Below, one piece after another: positions 17,425-26,097 of a DNA stretch of 55,151 bases. The notes under the pieces are model-generated. The model was given only the letters and a program-made list of their open reading frames with translations, did not search any database and had not been told where the DNA came from. The DNA is from Dielma fastidiosa. Its GTDB lineage: Bacteria > Bacillota_I > Bacilli_A > Erysipelotrichales > Erysipelotrichaceae. Each line of letters starts with the position of its first letter. Position 1 is the stretch's first letter. Both the position numbers and the translations under genes were made by a program. Where the stretch lies: contig NZ_HE578926.1 of NCBI RefSeq assembly GCF_000313565.1, forward strand, positions 1-55,151, in the 5' to 3' direction.

Positions 17425-17575
17425 ATAAAGGCTGATGAAGACATACTTCTGTATTGCGATACTCAGAATATGTTGCCTTTAACTTCTGTTAAACATGAAG
17501 TGTTTAAATCCCTTTCACTTCGAAAACAGAAAAATCGCATATAAAAACGGCGCTTGCTCCGCCGTTTTTATTTTA
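17425..17575 (+). ncRNA. Candidate structured small RNA, about 150 nt
   Basis: This is most of the 313-bp gap between two genes. Downstream of a good promoter lies a compound hairpin: AAAGGC (17427) pairs with GCCTTT (17475); inside it ACATA pairs with TATGT and TTCTG with CAGAA, capped by TAT-TGCG-ATA. A second hairpin (TTAAAC/GTTTAA) and an alternative GAAGTG/CACTTC pairing follow, and the unit ends in a strong terminator at 17543-17569. I see no ribosome binding site or sensible reading frame. I cannot assign it to a known RNA family; 6S RNA was considered but the fold differs. Confidence 0.55.
17543..17575. terminator. Terminator shared by htrA and the small RNA
   Basis: AAAAACGGCG and CGCCGTTTTT pair around a CTTGCTC loop, with T tracts on both strands. 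Confidence 0.85.
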
Positions 17576-17592
17576 CTCTTGATGATTATTTA

Positions 17593-18768
17593 TTATTCAA
17601 GAACAACACTTAGATCAATGTAATGCTTATCACGAATAACCTTGAAAGTCATTGTATCACCCGGCACATGACTTTGCAGCTTAGCCTTTAATTCCGCTGA
17701 AGAAGAGATTTGTTCCTCATCGGCAGCAATAATCAAATCACCTTTCATGAAGCCCGCGCGTTCAGCATTAGAGCCCTCACTTACTTCCGCAACTAATAAG
17801 CCAAGAGTATTCACACCATAGCTCATCGCTGTCTGTACATTGCTGATTTCCACATAACTGATACCCAATGTCAGACGGCCTTCAACCTTACCGTTTGAGA
17901 TCAGCTGCTCCGCAACTTCCTTGGCAATATTAACCGGAATTGCAAAGCCGATACCTTCGACATCACTGCCGCTTGATTTAGCATTGACAATACCGATCAG
18001 TTCACCATTTGTATTAAATAAACCACCGCCAGAATTACCCGGATTAATAGCCGCCGTAGTCTGCAGCAGCGTCATAGTCTGACCGCTGATTGTAATTGAA
18101 CGATCAAGCGCGCTGATAATACCCTCGGTCACTGAACCGCCTAACTCACCTAATGGATTGCCAACCGCGACAACACTTTGACCAACTACCAGATTGCTTG
18201 AATCACCAAAGACGGCTGGTTTTAAATTAGACGCGTTGATTTTAATTACCGCGACATCGGTCTGCGAATCACTGCCAATCACTTCCGCATCATATTCTGT
18301 ACCATCACTTAAACGTACCGTAATCGAAGTAGCACCCTCAATTACATGATTATTCGTTATAATTGTACCGTCTGATGAAATGATTACTCCCGAACCGGCA
18401 CCGCTGGCTACATATTGCTGCAGGAAGGTACTAGTCTTAACCGTTGATGTAACGATCTCAACCACACTTTCCTTTACTGTTGCCGCGACATCAGGAATCG
18501 ACATATTCGTTGCCTCACTGCCATCCGCCTTCGTTTGTATCACTGACTGATACAAAACTGATTTACTGCTGTCATTGCTTGGACTCGTCAAGCTGACTGC
18601 CAGATAACCGCCGGCAAAGCCTAATCCGGTGGATAATAAACAGCCTGCCAGACACAATGCGATAATTTTTTTATTCGAACGGAAGAAGTGCTTCTTCTCA
18701 GGCTGTTCAACCTGTCTTTCATTAACCTCTGCTTCCAGTATTTCAGGATTTCTTTCTTCATTACTCAT
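17593..18768 (-). CDS. htrA: HtrA/DegP-like membrane-anchored serine protease
   Basis: The 391-aa protein has a cytoplasmic N-terminal tail, one membrane anchor (about 33-60), an S1C protease domain with triad His141 (TNNHVIEG), Asp171 (TDVAVIKI) and Ser246 (NPGNSGGGL), and a C-terminal PDZ domain (about 295-390). This is the usual surface quality-control protease of Bacillota, degrading or refolding misfolded exported proteins. GGAGG lies 9 bases before the ATG and a TATACT in the upstream region. No two-component system is adjacent. Confidence 0.92.
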   Translation of the reverse strand: MSNEERNPEILEAEVNERQVEQPEKKHFFRSNKKIIALCLAGCLLSTGLGFAGGYLAVSLTSPSNDSSKSVLYQSVIQTKADGSEATNMSIPDVAATVKESVVEIVTSTVKTSTFLQQYVASGAGSGVIISSDGTIITNNHVIEGATSITVRLSDGTEYDAEVIGSDSQTDVAVIKINASNLKPAVFGDSSNLVVGQSVVAVGNPLGELGGSVTEGIISALDRSITISGQTMTLLQTTAAINPGNSGGGLFNTNGELIGIVNAKSSGSDVEGIGFAIPVNIAKEVAEQLISNGKVEGRLTLGISYVEISNVQTAMSYGVNTLGLLVAEVSEGSNAERAGFMKGDLIIAADEEQISSSAELKAKLQSHVPGDTMTFKVIRDKHYIDLSVVLE

Positions 18769-19003
18769 AAACTCAACCTCCTTGTTTATGCTTCTAGTAT
18801 AGGAAGCATTCGTGACATTTATATGAAATCAATGTGAAGATTAGGTGAACAATTATGGAAAATTTCGTCAAATCTTACGCAAGATTATCTAGGCTGTCAC
18901 CAATGCTCTTTACCGCCTTATTATATCCCCTTTTTTGATTCAGCGTAAACTTAAATGAACAACTGTATTTAACTAATAAACCGAATGGGTTTGCGAAAAA
19001 ATC

Positions 19004-19032
19004 TTGAAGTATAGCGCCAGTCAAGGTACAAT
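19004..19032 (+). promoter_or_regulatory. Promoter of uppP
   Basis: TTGAAG (19004-19009), a 17-bp spacer and TACAAT (19027-19032) precede uppP; a second TATAAT lies at about 19050. The rest of the 308-bp gap from 18769 holds the htrA promoter region and no gene that I can support. Confidence 0.6.
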
Positions 19033-19076
19033 AAATGAGTATTCTTTTCATATAATAGGAAAGTCTGGAGGAAATT

Positions 19077-19898
19077 ATGAATCTTACTCTTGAAATATTA
19101 AAAGCGATTTTGCTTGGCATTGTACAGGGTATCACTGAATGGCTGCCAATCAGCAGTACCGGCCATATGATTCTGGTTGATGAATTTATCAAAATGCAGT
19201 TTCCTGCTGAGTTTGTCGATCTGTTTCTCGTTGTCGTTCAGTTTGGCTCGATTCTTGCCGTAGTATTACTGTATTTCCATAAGCTGAATCCCTTCTCCCG
19301 AAGAAAATCAGCAACCGAAAAAGCCAATACCTTTGAATTATGGTCTAAGGTTCTGGTAGCATGTGTGCCAGCCGGTATTATCGGTGTTTTATTTAATGAT
19401 ACGATCAAAGAGCTGTTTTTTAATTCAACGGTGGTGGCAATCACTTTAATTGTCTACGGTATCGGCTTTATTCTGATTGAGAACCAAAAGAAAGTATCTG
19501 TTACCAACACATTAAATGCAATTACTTACAAAGAAGCACTGCTGATCGGCGTCTTTCAGGTATTAGCATTGATTCCCGGCACTTCACGCTCCGGGGCGAC
19601 AATCTTAGGCGGCATCATGCTTGGTTTATCACGAACCGTTGCCAGTGAATTTACCTTCTTTGTCGCGATTCCGGTGATGTTTGGTGCTTCATTGCTTGAT
19701 ATTGTTAAGTACAGCGGTTCTTTCACCTTTGCACAGGTATTGGTTCTTTTGGTAGGTATGGTCACAGCCTTTTTAGTATCCGTCGTTGCAATCCGCGCAT
19801 TGATGAAATATATCCGCAAACATGATTTCAAGATTTTTGGTTATTACCGCATCGCTTTGGGGGTGCTTGTCCTTTTGTACTTTGCCTTTATTCGTTAG
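19077..19898 (+). CDS. uppP: Undecaprenyl-diphosphatase UppP (BacA)
   Basis: The 273-aa membrane protein carries both family signatures: GIVQGITEWLPISSTGHMIL near the N terminus and PGTSRSGATILGG in the middle. It dephosphorylates undecaprenyl diphosphate to recycle the carrier lipid of peptidoglycan synthesis and confers bacitracin resistance in its family. GGAGG is 6 bases before the ATG. It is followed within 12 bp by a 57-aa membrane protein gene. Confidence 0.95.
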   Translation: MNLTLEILKAILLGIVQGITEWLPISSTGHMILVDEFIKMQFPAEFVDLFLVVVQFGSILAVVLLYFHKLNPFSRRKSATEKANTFELWSKVLVACVPAGIIGVLFNDTIKELFFNSTVVAITLIVYGIGFILIENQKKVSVTNTLNAITYKEALLIGVFQVLALIPGTSRSGATILGGIMLGLSRTVASEFTFFVAIPVMFGASLLDIVKYSGSFTFAQVLVLLVGMVTAFLVSVVAIRALMKYIRKHDFKIFGYYRIALGVLVLLYFAFIR

Positions 19899-19910
19899 GA
19901 GTGAAATTTT

Positions 19911-20084
19911 ATGGATTCATCGATTATTCTGATATTATTAGCCCTATTTATTATCTTCGGGCTGATTAAAAAAATCTTTAAGCTAGTCCTCTTCGGACTT
20001 TGTCTTTTTGCCCTATATCTTCTGTATATGTATGCAGTAGATCAGGGAATGCTGACAGCAGTATTTACTATATTTAATTTCTAG
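19911..20084 (+). CDS. Small membrane protein, 57 aa
   Basis: The product is almost entirely hydrophobic: one or two membrane helices (residues 4-18 and 22-42) split by a KKIFK patch. Its ribosome binding site TAGGAG overlaps the uppP stop codon, with the ATG 9 bases later, so it is co-transcribed and probably coupled to UppP. No family is recognised; it could be a UppP accessory or simply a small envelope protein. Confidence 0.65.
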   Translation: MDSSIILILLALFIIFGLIKKIFKLVLFGLCLFALYLLYMYAVDQGMLTAVFTIFNF

Positions 20085-20105
20085 CAGCTCTGGCTGCTTT
20101 TTTTA
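20083..20105 (+). terminator. Terminator of the uppP operon
   Basis: AGCAGC and GCTGCT pair around a TCTG loop followed by seven Ts, overlapping the stop codon of the 57-aa gene. Confidence 0.85.
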
Positions 20106-20128
20106 TATCAGTCCAATTGCTTCTAATA

Positions 20129-20150
20129 AAGCACCCTTTTATGGGTGCTT
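20129..20150 (-). terminator. Terminator of the 58-aa cysteine-rich gene
   Basis: AAGCACCC and GGGTGCTT pair around TTTTAT; TTTATT follows on the minus strand. It starts right at the stop codon. Confidence 0.65.
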
Positions 20151-20325
20151 AATAAGCATAATATTTACAGTTTTTACATTTTTCTCTAAAATCATCTTTA
20201 TTAAACTCAGCTTCAAGACAAGTTTCTATCAACTGCTTGTCTACGACATCTCTGCATACAATACAATTTATAATGTTAATCATCCGTTCAACAATAGGAC
20301 AAAAAATCTGTTCATTATCTTCCAT
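20149..20325 (-). CDS. Small cysteine-rich protein, 58 aa
   Basis: This gene is too short for standard calling. The translation has six cysteines, including CIVC in the middle and CKNC near the C terminus, spaced like a small zinc-ribbon or metal-binding fold. GGGAGG stands 12 bases before the ATG, and a terminator overlaps the stop. The family and function are unknown. Confidence 0.55.
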   Translation of the reverse strand: MEDNEQIFCPIVERMINIINCIVCRDVVDKQLIETCLEAEFNKDDFREKCKNCKYYAY

Positions 20326-20477
20326 TTCTCTTCAATACCTCCCTTTATTATCATATATCTTAATCAAATTCATTAGTGCGAAACACGAATTTTTTATTAA
20401 CATCAGCAAATTCGACACCACCTGCATGAATACTAACGAGAATCAAATCCGATTATCTAATTTACAATATTAAAGTT

Positions 20478-20828
20478 TCAATTTTTCACTGTCTGCTTGC
20501 ATATTTTATTTAACTCATGAAGGAGTTCTGGAAGATCTTCATGTACGGTATCATACACTACAGTTAAATCAACATCACCATATTCATGAACAATTCGGTT
20601 TCTCATACCTTTAACTGCACGCCATGGTATCGAAGTTTGATTTTTGAAATTGTCTGTCAAGCGATCTGCGTTTTCCGAAATTTGAATCAACCTAAACATC
20701 ACTGAATCAGTAAGGAGTTCATTATCTTCGAGTTCAGATTGCGTCAGTCCTTCTGTATGTTCTATAATAAATTCTAAATCAGTGACTATTTTCTTAATGT
20801 AATATTGATTATCTTTCTTATTATCCAT
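20478..20828 (-). CDS. hepT: HepT-like HEPN toxin
   Basis: The 116-aa helical protein has the HEPN RNase motif R-x4-H-x-Y (MRNRIVHEYGDVD, near residue 76) that defines HepT-type ribonuclease toxins. It overlaps the upstream nucleotidyltransferase gene by 8 bp, the standard order for MntA-HepT pairs. In studied members HepT is neutralised by MntA-mediated AMPylation of a tyrosine near the active site. Here that is inferred from the family. Confidence 0.85.
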   Translation of the reverse strand: MDNKKDNQYYIKKIVTDLEFIIEHTEGLTQSELEDNELLTDSVMFRLIQISENADRLTDNFKNQTSIPWRAVKGMRNRIVHEYGDVDLTVVYDTVHEDLPELLHELNKICKQTVKN

Positions 20829-21297
20829 ATATTTTTATTCCATCTTTCAATATTTCATTCATTAATTCTGGATTGTCATTCAACTGTTCACGCTTTAAGA
20901 CGTCAACCTTCTTTTTCAAACCTTCGCGTAATGCTTCAACCAAATCATAATATTTCATTCCTGTAATAGAAGTGGAAATCAAAAGATCCACATCGCTCTT
21001 TTCATTGGCGGTTTCTTTAGCATAAGAACCAAATAAATAGCAATATTCAATATCAAAATTTCTGAAAATATCAGTACATATCTCTTTTATTTGATTAAGC
21101 GTCAAAATGCCATGTGTTTCATCAACGAAACCATATTGTTCTAACTTCTGCATCATAAAAGCATATTTAATTGATGTCACCTTGGCTTCATCTGTTTCGT
21201 AGTTTTGATAGGTACGCAAAGGAATGCCAAGGTATTGAGCACATTCACACTGAGTTAGTTGTTTTTGTTTGCGAAGTTGCCTTAACGTCACATCCAT
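20821..21297 (-). CDS. mntA: MntA-type nucleotidyltransferase antitoxin with N-terminal HTH
   Basis: The protein of about 158 aa has an XRE helix-turn-helix at residues 1-55 (LRQLRKQKQLTQCECAQYLGIPLRTYQNYE) and a minimal nucleotidyltransferase domain with G90-S91-x10-D102-x-D104 (LFGSYAKETANEKSDVDLL). It should AMPylate HepT and, through its HTH, repress its own operon. Three palindromes upstream fit that. The start is ATG 21297, or the GTG at 21291, which has better spacing to GAGG. Confidence 0.84.
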   Translation of the reverse strand: MDVTLRQLRKQKQLTQCECAQYLGIPLRTYQNYETDEAKVTSIKYAFMMQKLEQYGFVDETHGILTLNQIKEICTDIFRNFDIEYCYLFGSYAKETANEKSDVDLLISTSITGMKYYDLVEALREGLKKKVDVLKREQLNDNPELMNEILKDGIKIYG

Positions 21298-21334
21298 CAC
21301 CTCTATAGATAGTATATCATTAAAAGGGATAACA

Positions 21335-21412
21335 CGCAATAATTGCGTATTGAATAAAATAAAAAGTGCAAAAATTGCGTGTTTAATAAAAGTAAAATGC
21401 GCAATTTTTGCG
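21335..21412. promoter_or_regulatory. Three palindromic operators upstream of mntA-hepT
   Basis: CGCAA-N3-TTGCG occurs at 21335-21347 (CGCAATAATTGCG), 21367-21379 (TGCAAAAATTGCG, one mismatch) and 21400-21412 (CGCAATTTTTGCG). The starts are 32 and 33 bp apart, about three helical turns, so bound proteins would face the same side. They are the natural sites for the HTH of MntA. The stretch from 21430 to 21632 holds nothing I can identify. Confidence 0.65.
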
Positions 21413-21632
21413 TTTATTAAAATCATATTAACACACCTGCCACAAATGGAACATTAGCTGTAAGTCTTTTTGAGCTATCAAAAATTCAATTCCTTATTTA
21501 GCTTCCATAACTTTTTAGTCCTCATAGCAATAAACTGTACGATAGATATTTAACCAGCATCTCTTTGATGTTATCTCGCAAAATCAAGCGTAATAGATAG
21601 ATGGAAAAGGCAAAAAATAGCTGCCCGTAAAG

Positions 21633-21679
21633 AAAGAGCCACGGCTATATGTCCAATAGCCAAGGCTCTTTTATTTTTC
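21633..21679. terminator. Terminator between patatin and mntA-hepT regions
   Basis: AAAGAGCC and GGCTCTTT pair, with an inner GGCTAT/ATAGCC stem, followed by T runs on the plus strand and A runs on the other side. Confidence 0.75.
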
Positions 21680-21742
21680 TAATCAGTATAAAGTTTGTTT
21701 AATTGCATTCTAACCTCGTCCAGCCAATTATAAAACGCATTT

Positions 21743-22597
21743 TTAACTGTTGATAAAATCAAGAATCATATCCATGCGATCCAAAGTATCCTGATAACCT
21801 AGGTCAAACCAAGCCCCCAGCAATTCCTTATCCTGAGTATAACGGGTAACTCCCATATCTCTTGATGGCCGAAGCGTTATCGCCTTGCCTTCTTTTTCAA
21901 GCTGTTTTACCTTCTCCCACTGTTCATTATAATGAACATGGCGCAGCTCAAGATCCTTGCGTACATGCTTATACTTGCCATAAAACAGCGATGCCAGCAT
22001 CAGCTGATACTTAGCCGCCGGTTTACGGACATAATTCTCTTCTTTGGTTGAAATGAAGACATGCTTGCTGCAGCCCTGACGAATGGATTGCTCGATGGGA
22101 ATCATATCGACCAAACCGCCGTCCATATAAGTGCCATGATTAAATGCCACCGGTTTCGTCAGCAACAGCAAAGCACAGGCTGCTTTAATCAAAATATCAT
22201 CCTGTTCATGATAAGATTTATCAAAGTATTCAACCTCACCAGTATCCAAATTATATAAACCAACATCCATCTGGGCAGCGTTTTTTTGATAAGCCTCATG
22301 ATCCAAAGGTGTCATTTCCTCAATATAATTGTAGGTAGAATAAATACCAAATACCGCGTGTTCATGAAGGATCGGTGATAAACCGACCGCTTCCTTACGG
22401 CTTGCGGAATCAACGCCTGTCACCCGCAGACGATCCCGCTGCTTAGACACATACGGCATCAGACAAACCGCTCCGGCACTAATACCCACCGTATAGGGGA
22501 ATTCAATATTGTTATCTAAGAAGCACTGCAGAACACCTGCCGTATATGCCGCTTTAGTGCCTCCCCCTTCACAGATTAAACCTATTTTTTCTTTCAT
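21743..22597 (-). CDS. Patatin-like phospholipase
   Basis: The 284-aa protein has the patatin oxyanion loop (EGGGTKAAYTAGVL), the nucleophile Ser40 in GISAG and the catalytic Asp159 in DGGLVD. It should be a cytoplasmic Ser-Asp acyl hydrolase of the YjjU type acting on membrane lipids. AAAGGAG is 8 bases before the ATG. It follows the cardiolipin synthase gene by 13 bp, so the two lipid genes form an operon. Confidence 0.88.
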   Translation of the reverse strand: MKEKIGLICEGGGTKAAYTAGVLQCFLDNNIEFPYTVGISAGAVCLMPYVSKQRDRLRVTGVDSASRKEAVGLSPILHEHAVFGIYSTYNYIEEMTPLDHEAYQKNAAQMDVGLYNLDTGEVEYFDKSYHEQDDILIKAACALLLLTKPVAFNHGTYMDGGLVDMIPIEQSIRQGCSKHVFISTKEENYVRKPAAKYQLMLASLFYGKYKHVRKDLELRHVHYNEQWEKVKQLEKEGKAITLRPSRDMGVTRYTQDKELLGAWFDLGYQDTLDRMDMILDFINS

Positions 22598-22610
22598 TCT
22601 TCAATCTCCT

Positions 22611-24152
22611 TTAAAGCAATGGTGAGAACAGACTTAAAATGGAACGGTAAGCCCTTCTCAAAATATTTGACTTCATATATTTTTCGTAAGTGATTTCTTC
22701 ACATTTTTCCAATGTTTTTAAGTAATCTGCCTTCAGATCCATGACAGCCCGGCTTTCATACATCCAGACACCACATTCATAATGCAGATAATAACTTCTG
22801 AAGTCAAGATTAATCGTACCAATAACTGCTAATTTATCATCAGTGACCATCGTTTTCGCATGGACAAAGCCCGGGGTATATTCATAAATCTTCACACCGT
22901 TCTTAAGCAGAGAGCGATAATTGGCCCGCGTTACCTCAAACACAAACTTTTTATCCGGAATATGCGGTACCATGATGCGCACATCAACACCGCATTTAGC
23001 CGCCAGCTCCAGCGATGTTTTCATTTCATTATCCAGTACCAAATAAGGCGTCTGAATAAATATATAACGATTTGCGGCATTTACCAGTGAGATATGAATA
23101 TTTTCACCCACATGCTCATCATCTGTCGGTGAATCAGAGAAAGGCTGTACATACCCATCATCACTCAGATCATCAAAGGCATGAGCATCCGCTTTATACA
23201 GCAGATAGTCGTCGCAAACCTTTTCATCATAATTCCAAAACTGCAGAAACATCAAAGTAAAATTCCATACCGCTTCACCACGGATCATAATTGAACAATC
23301 TTTCCAATGACCATAAACTGTTTTCGCATTCATATATTCATCAGCCAAATTAATACCGCCGGTTACGCCAACCAAACCATCAATCACCACAATCTTACGG
23401 TGATCACGATTGTTCATTTGTATTGCCAGCTTTGCCTGAATCGGATTAAATACCTTACACTTAATGCCTAATGCCTGAATCGTCTTATAATAATCGGGAT
23501 CTAGCTTAGGGATACAGCCGGCATCATCATACATCAATCTGACATCAACACCCTGCTTCACCTTTTCCACCAAAACATCAAGGATGGTATTCCACATAAT
23601 CCCTTCTTCAATAATGAAATATTCAAGGAAGATAAATTTCTTTGCTTTTTTCAATTCTTCAACTAACCGTTCAAACTTTACCTCACCGCTTGGCAGAAAG
23701 GTTGTCTGCGTTCGTTTATAAACCGGGAAATCAGCATTTTTCCAAAGATAATTAGCCTGCTTATAAGCATTCTCATCCTGATCGCGGATTTCCTGCATGA
23801 TCTGCTTATCCTGTGAAATGATCCTATGAACATTTAGCTGTGATTCATGATCACGGCGCATTAAAGCCTTCGGCACCTTTTGTCCGCCAAACAGCAGATA
23901 AAGCAGTCCGCCGAAAATCGGCACCAGCATAATGACAACGATCCAAGCTAGTTTATAAGAAGGATTTTCATCCTTATTCATGATATAGATGACCATGACA
24001 ATACTCAGCAGATTTAAAATCTGATTGATAAATCTGGAATAGGCGCTCAGTATTGAAACCACACTCAGCAAAAACAACAGCTGAAGCAGAATCAGGTAAG
24101 CCACAAAAGCTGTCTTAGAAGTCAGCACGCTTACCAGCTTCTTCAAATTCAT
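22611..24152 (-). CDS. cls: Cardiolipin synthase
   Basis: The 513-aa phospholipase-D superfamily protein has two N-terminal membrane helices (about 12-60) and two HKD motifs (NNRDHRKIVVIDG and FVHAKTMVTDDKLAVIG). It joins two phosphatidylglycerol molecules into cardiolipin at the membrane. GGGAGG precedes the ATG. It is co-directional with the patatin gene downstream and the membrane protein gene upstream. Confidence 0.93.
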   Translation of the reverse strand: MNLKKLVSVLTSKTAFVAYLILLQLLFLLSVVSILSAYSRFINQILNLLSIVMVIYIMNKDENPSYKLAWIVVIMLVPIFGGLLYLLFGGQKVPKALMRRDHESQLNVHRIISQDKQIMQEIRDQDENAYKQANYLWKNADFPVYKRTQTTFLPSGEVKFERLVEELKKAKKFIFLEYFIIEEGIMWNTILDVLVEKVKQGVDVRLMYDDAGCIPKLDPDYYKTIQALGIKCKVFNPIQAKLAIQMNNRDHRKIVVIDGLVGVTGGINLADEYMNAKTVYGHWKDCSIMIRGEAVWNFTLMFLQFWNYDEKVCDDYLLYKADAHAFDDLSDDGYVQPFSDSPTDDEHVGENIHISLVNAANRYIFIQTPYLVLDNEMKTSLELAAKCGVDVRIMVPHIPDKKFVFEVTRANYRSLLKNGVKIYEYTPGFVHAKTMVTDDKLAVIGTINLDFRSYYLHYECGVWMYESRAVMDLKADYLKTLEKCEEITYEKYMKSNILRRAYRSILSLFSPLL

Positions 24153-24187
24153 AAGTTCACCTCCCGCCCTTGACTAAATAATAAAGC

Positions 24188-25147
24188 TTATTTCTTATCC
24201 GCAGCGATAAAGCGTTTCAGCATTTCAGTAACCGTATCAATCAAAGCATCATCCAGGACACAATCCTTCCCGGAAGCTGTTTTCATTGTTACCAGATAGC
24301 CCTTTTCATTCATTGTACCACTGGTAACCAACAATCCTTTTTTATAATGTGCCATCGAAGAATTCTGACGTTCCTCCTCTTTTAATTCACACATTTCATG
24401 CTTCACATCACCCTTACAGCATTTAACTAATTCATTGGCTGACTTGCGGTTACCCTGTGTATAACCGATTGAAAGCTCCTCACCGTCACCAACACAATTC
24501 AGCTGAATCACATTGGGATTACGATTCATAAAGGATAATTCATCCTTTAAAATCATATCGCCGAAGAAGACACCCTTATTCGCGTCTGTAAAGACGAAGG
24601 CTGTCTTGCGGCGGCCGTCAACCCCAATTGCATCCGCAATTTCAAGAGCTGCCAGAATACCACTCGTATTACGGTTAAAATTCTTCTTATTAGGAAATCC
24701 CTTAGTTAATGCAACTAGAATCAGTGCCATCAGCAATAAACTGATCAGACTGATTGCAGCCTGCGCCCCAGCCGTTGGAAAATAAGGCGGCAGCACATAC
24801 AGCAAGACAACAAACAGCAGATAGAATACAATGATCGGTACAAATGTCTGTACTAAACCGGCATTCTGATTCTTTGTTCCGTTATTGACATAATATGTAT
24901 TTTTATACCACAGACAGCGCTCTGGTGTATCATAAGGAATCACCAAGATATTTTTTGCCTGTTTCAAATTACCGTACACATAATCATAACGCGGAAAAAC
25001 ACTGAAACGTTTCTTCATCAGCACAGAGCCTTCCATTCCCAATGCCTTAAAATCCTCATCCAAGGCCGCATGGAATTTCTTCTTCTGCCATGAATAAAAA
25101 CGGCAGCCATAAGTTTGTGTATATTTATCTTTTAAATCCTGCTTCAT
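24188..25147 (-). CDS. Membrane protein with M28-peptidase-like domain
   Basis: The 319-aa protein has two membrane helices in the middle (about 100-155) placed inside what looks like a Zn-aminopeptidase (M28) fold: NILVIPYDT before them and NTSGILAALEIADAIG with KTAFVFTDANKGVFFGD after them. Several canonical zinc ligands are not obvious, so it may be catalytically inactive. GGAGA is 6 bases before the ATG, and it lies between the PHP phosphatase gene and cls. The function is unknown. Confidence 0.6.
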   Translation of the reverse strand: MKQDLKDKYTQTYGCRFYSWQKKKFHAALDEDFKALGMEGSVLMKKRFSVFPRYDYVYGNLKQAKNILVIPYDTPERCLWYKNTYYVNNGTKNQNAGLVQTFVPIIVFYLLFVVLLYVLPPYFPTAGAQAAISLISLLLMALILVALTKGFPNKKNFNRNTSGILAALEIADAIGVDGRRKTAFVFTDANKGVFFGDMILKDELSFMNRNPNVIQLNCVGDGEELSIGYTQGNRKSANELVKCCKGDVKHEMCELKEEERQNSSMAHYKKGLLVTSGTMNEKGYLVTMKTASGKDCVLDDALIDTVTEMLKRFIAADKK

Positions 25148-25157
25148 AATTCATCTC

Positions 25158-25943
25158 CTATTTTATCTTAAATTCATCCGCAAAGGTCAGATTCAGACCC
25201 TCAATCAGTTTATTACATTCATCAATTGCTCGTTCATCAAGCAGATCAACGGGTACATGAGCGTCATAGCCATAGACACACTGCACCGAATATTGGGCAA
25301 TAATCTCCCAAAAAGGCCGATAAGGATACGGATAAGCGTCACCTTGTGCATAAGGCTTCTTGCCGCTCTTTCTTCCTTTCAGATTCACTTCCAGCAAAAC
25401 ATCACATTCAACCGCGCATTGGGCAATCTGATGAGCCGCTTCCTCACAAGCCTTGGAAAAACTGCGGCGGCCAAGCATGAAGTAATCCGGATGCGCCAAA
25501 CAGCTGACTAAACCGCTGCGCATTGCCTTACAGACAAGATCAGTATAATCTCTGACATCCTCATCCCGGCATAAATAATCAAAACCAAAACCATCAACAT
25601 ATTTGCAATGCTGACCAACAATCATATAATCACAGCGTTCACGCATGTCTTTAAGAAAATCAACCTCACTATCATAATACTCGATTTCAAAACCAACTTT
25701 AATATCAATTTTGTCACGATACTTTTCTTTCAGATGATAAATCGAAGTCAGATAATCATTAGTATCCCGATAAAGCATGCGGTCTGTCGGTATATCAAAC
25801 CATGTATAACCGATATGTTCACTAAAGCCAAGCTGTTTAAAACCTGCATCAATAGCGGCCAAAACATATTGTTCATCATCGCCGTAGGCATGTCCGCAGC
25901 GCTTGGTGTGGGTATGCATATTAAAATCCTGTTTACTTTTCAT
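25158..25943 (-). CDS. PHP-domain histidinol-phosphatase-like protein
   Basis: The protein of 261 aa has PHP metal-binding motifs: NMHTHTKRCGHA at the N terminus, GFSEHIGYTW, GFEIEYYD, and CLAHPDYF. The pattern fits HisK-type histidinol phosphatases, but no his genes are nearby, so another phosphoester is possible. The start at 25943 follows AGGTGG; the in-frame upstream start at 25988 has no such site. Confidence 0.82.
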   Translation of the reverse strand: MKSKQDFNMHTHTKRCGHAYGDDEQYVLAAIDAGFKQLGFSEHIGYTWFDIPTDRMLYRDTNDYLTSIYHLKEKYRDKIDIKVGFEIEYYDSEVDFLKDMRERCDYMIVGQHCKYVDGFGFDYLCRDEDVRDYTDLVCKAMRSGLVSCLAHPDYFMLGRRSFSKACEEAAHQIAQCAVECDVLLEVNLKGRKSGKKPYAQGDAYPYPYRPFWEIIAQYSVQCVYGYDAHVPVDLLDERAIDECNKLIEGLNLTFADEFKIK

Positions 25944-25989
25944 ATTCCACCTGCCAATCCCCTTTATTATACACTGATTAACGAACAAT

Positions 25990-26097
25990 TTATAGTATTA
26001 GCATCAGATATTGCACGATCTGTCTAAAATTCAGTATCACCGCAAGAATCACTAAAATCAATGCAAACAGACTCAGCTCAATACATTTATCTTTCAT
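25990..26097 (-). CDS. Possible 35-aa membrane peptide
   Basis: The short frame encodes one strongly hydrophobic helix (residues 7-22) with charged ends, preceded by AGAGG 6 bases before the ATG. It lies upstream of the PHP gene. Small single-helix proteins are common, but this could be chance. Confidence 0.4.
   Translation of the reverse strand: MKDKCIELSLFALILVILAVILNFRQIVQYLMLIL

Noticed and set aside
17425-17575. 6S RNA
   Set aside because: The long closing stem with a large central bubble is absent, and the terminal hairpins are different.
18875-19192. 105-aa minus-strand frame overlapping the start of uppP
   Set aside because: It has no ribosome binding site, overlaps a certain gene and its composition is unlike a real protein.
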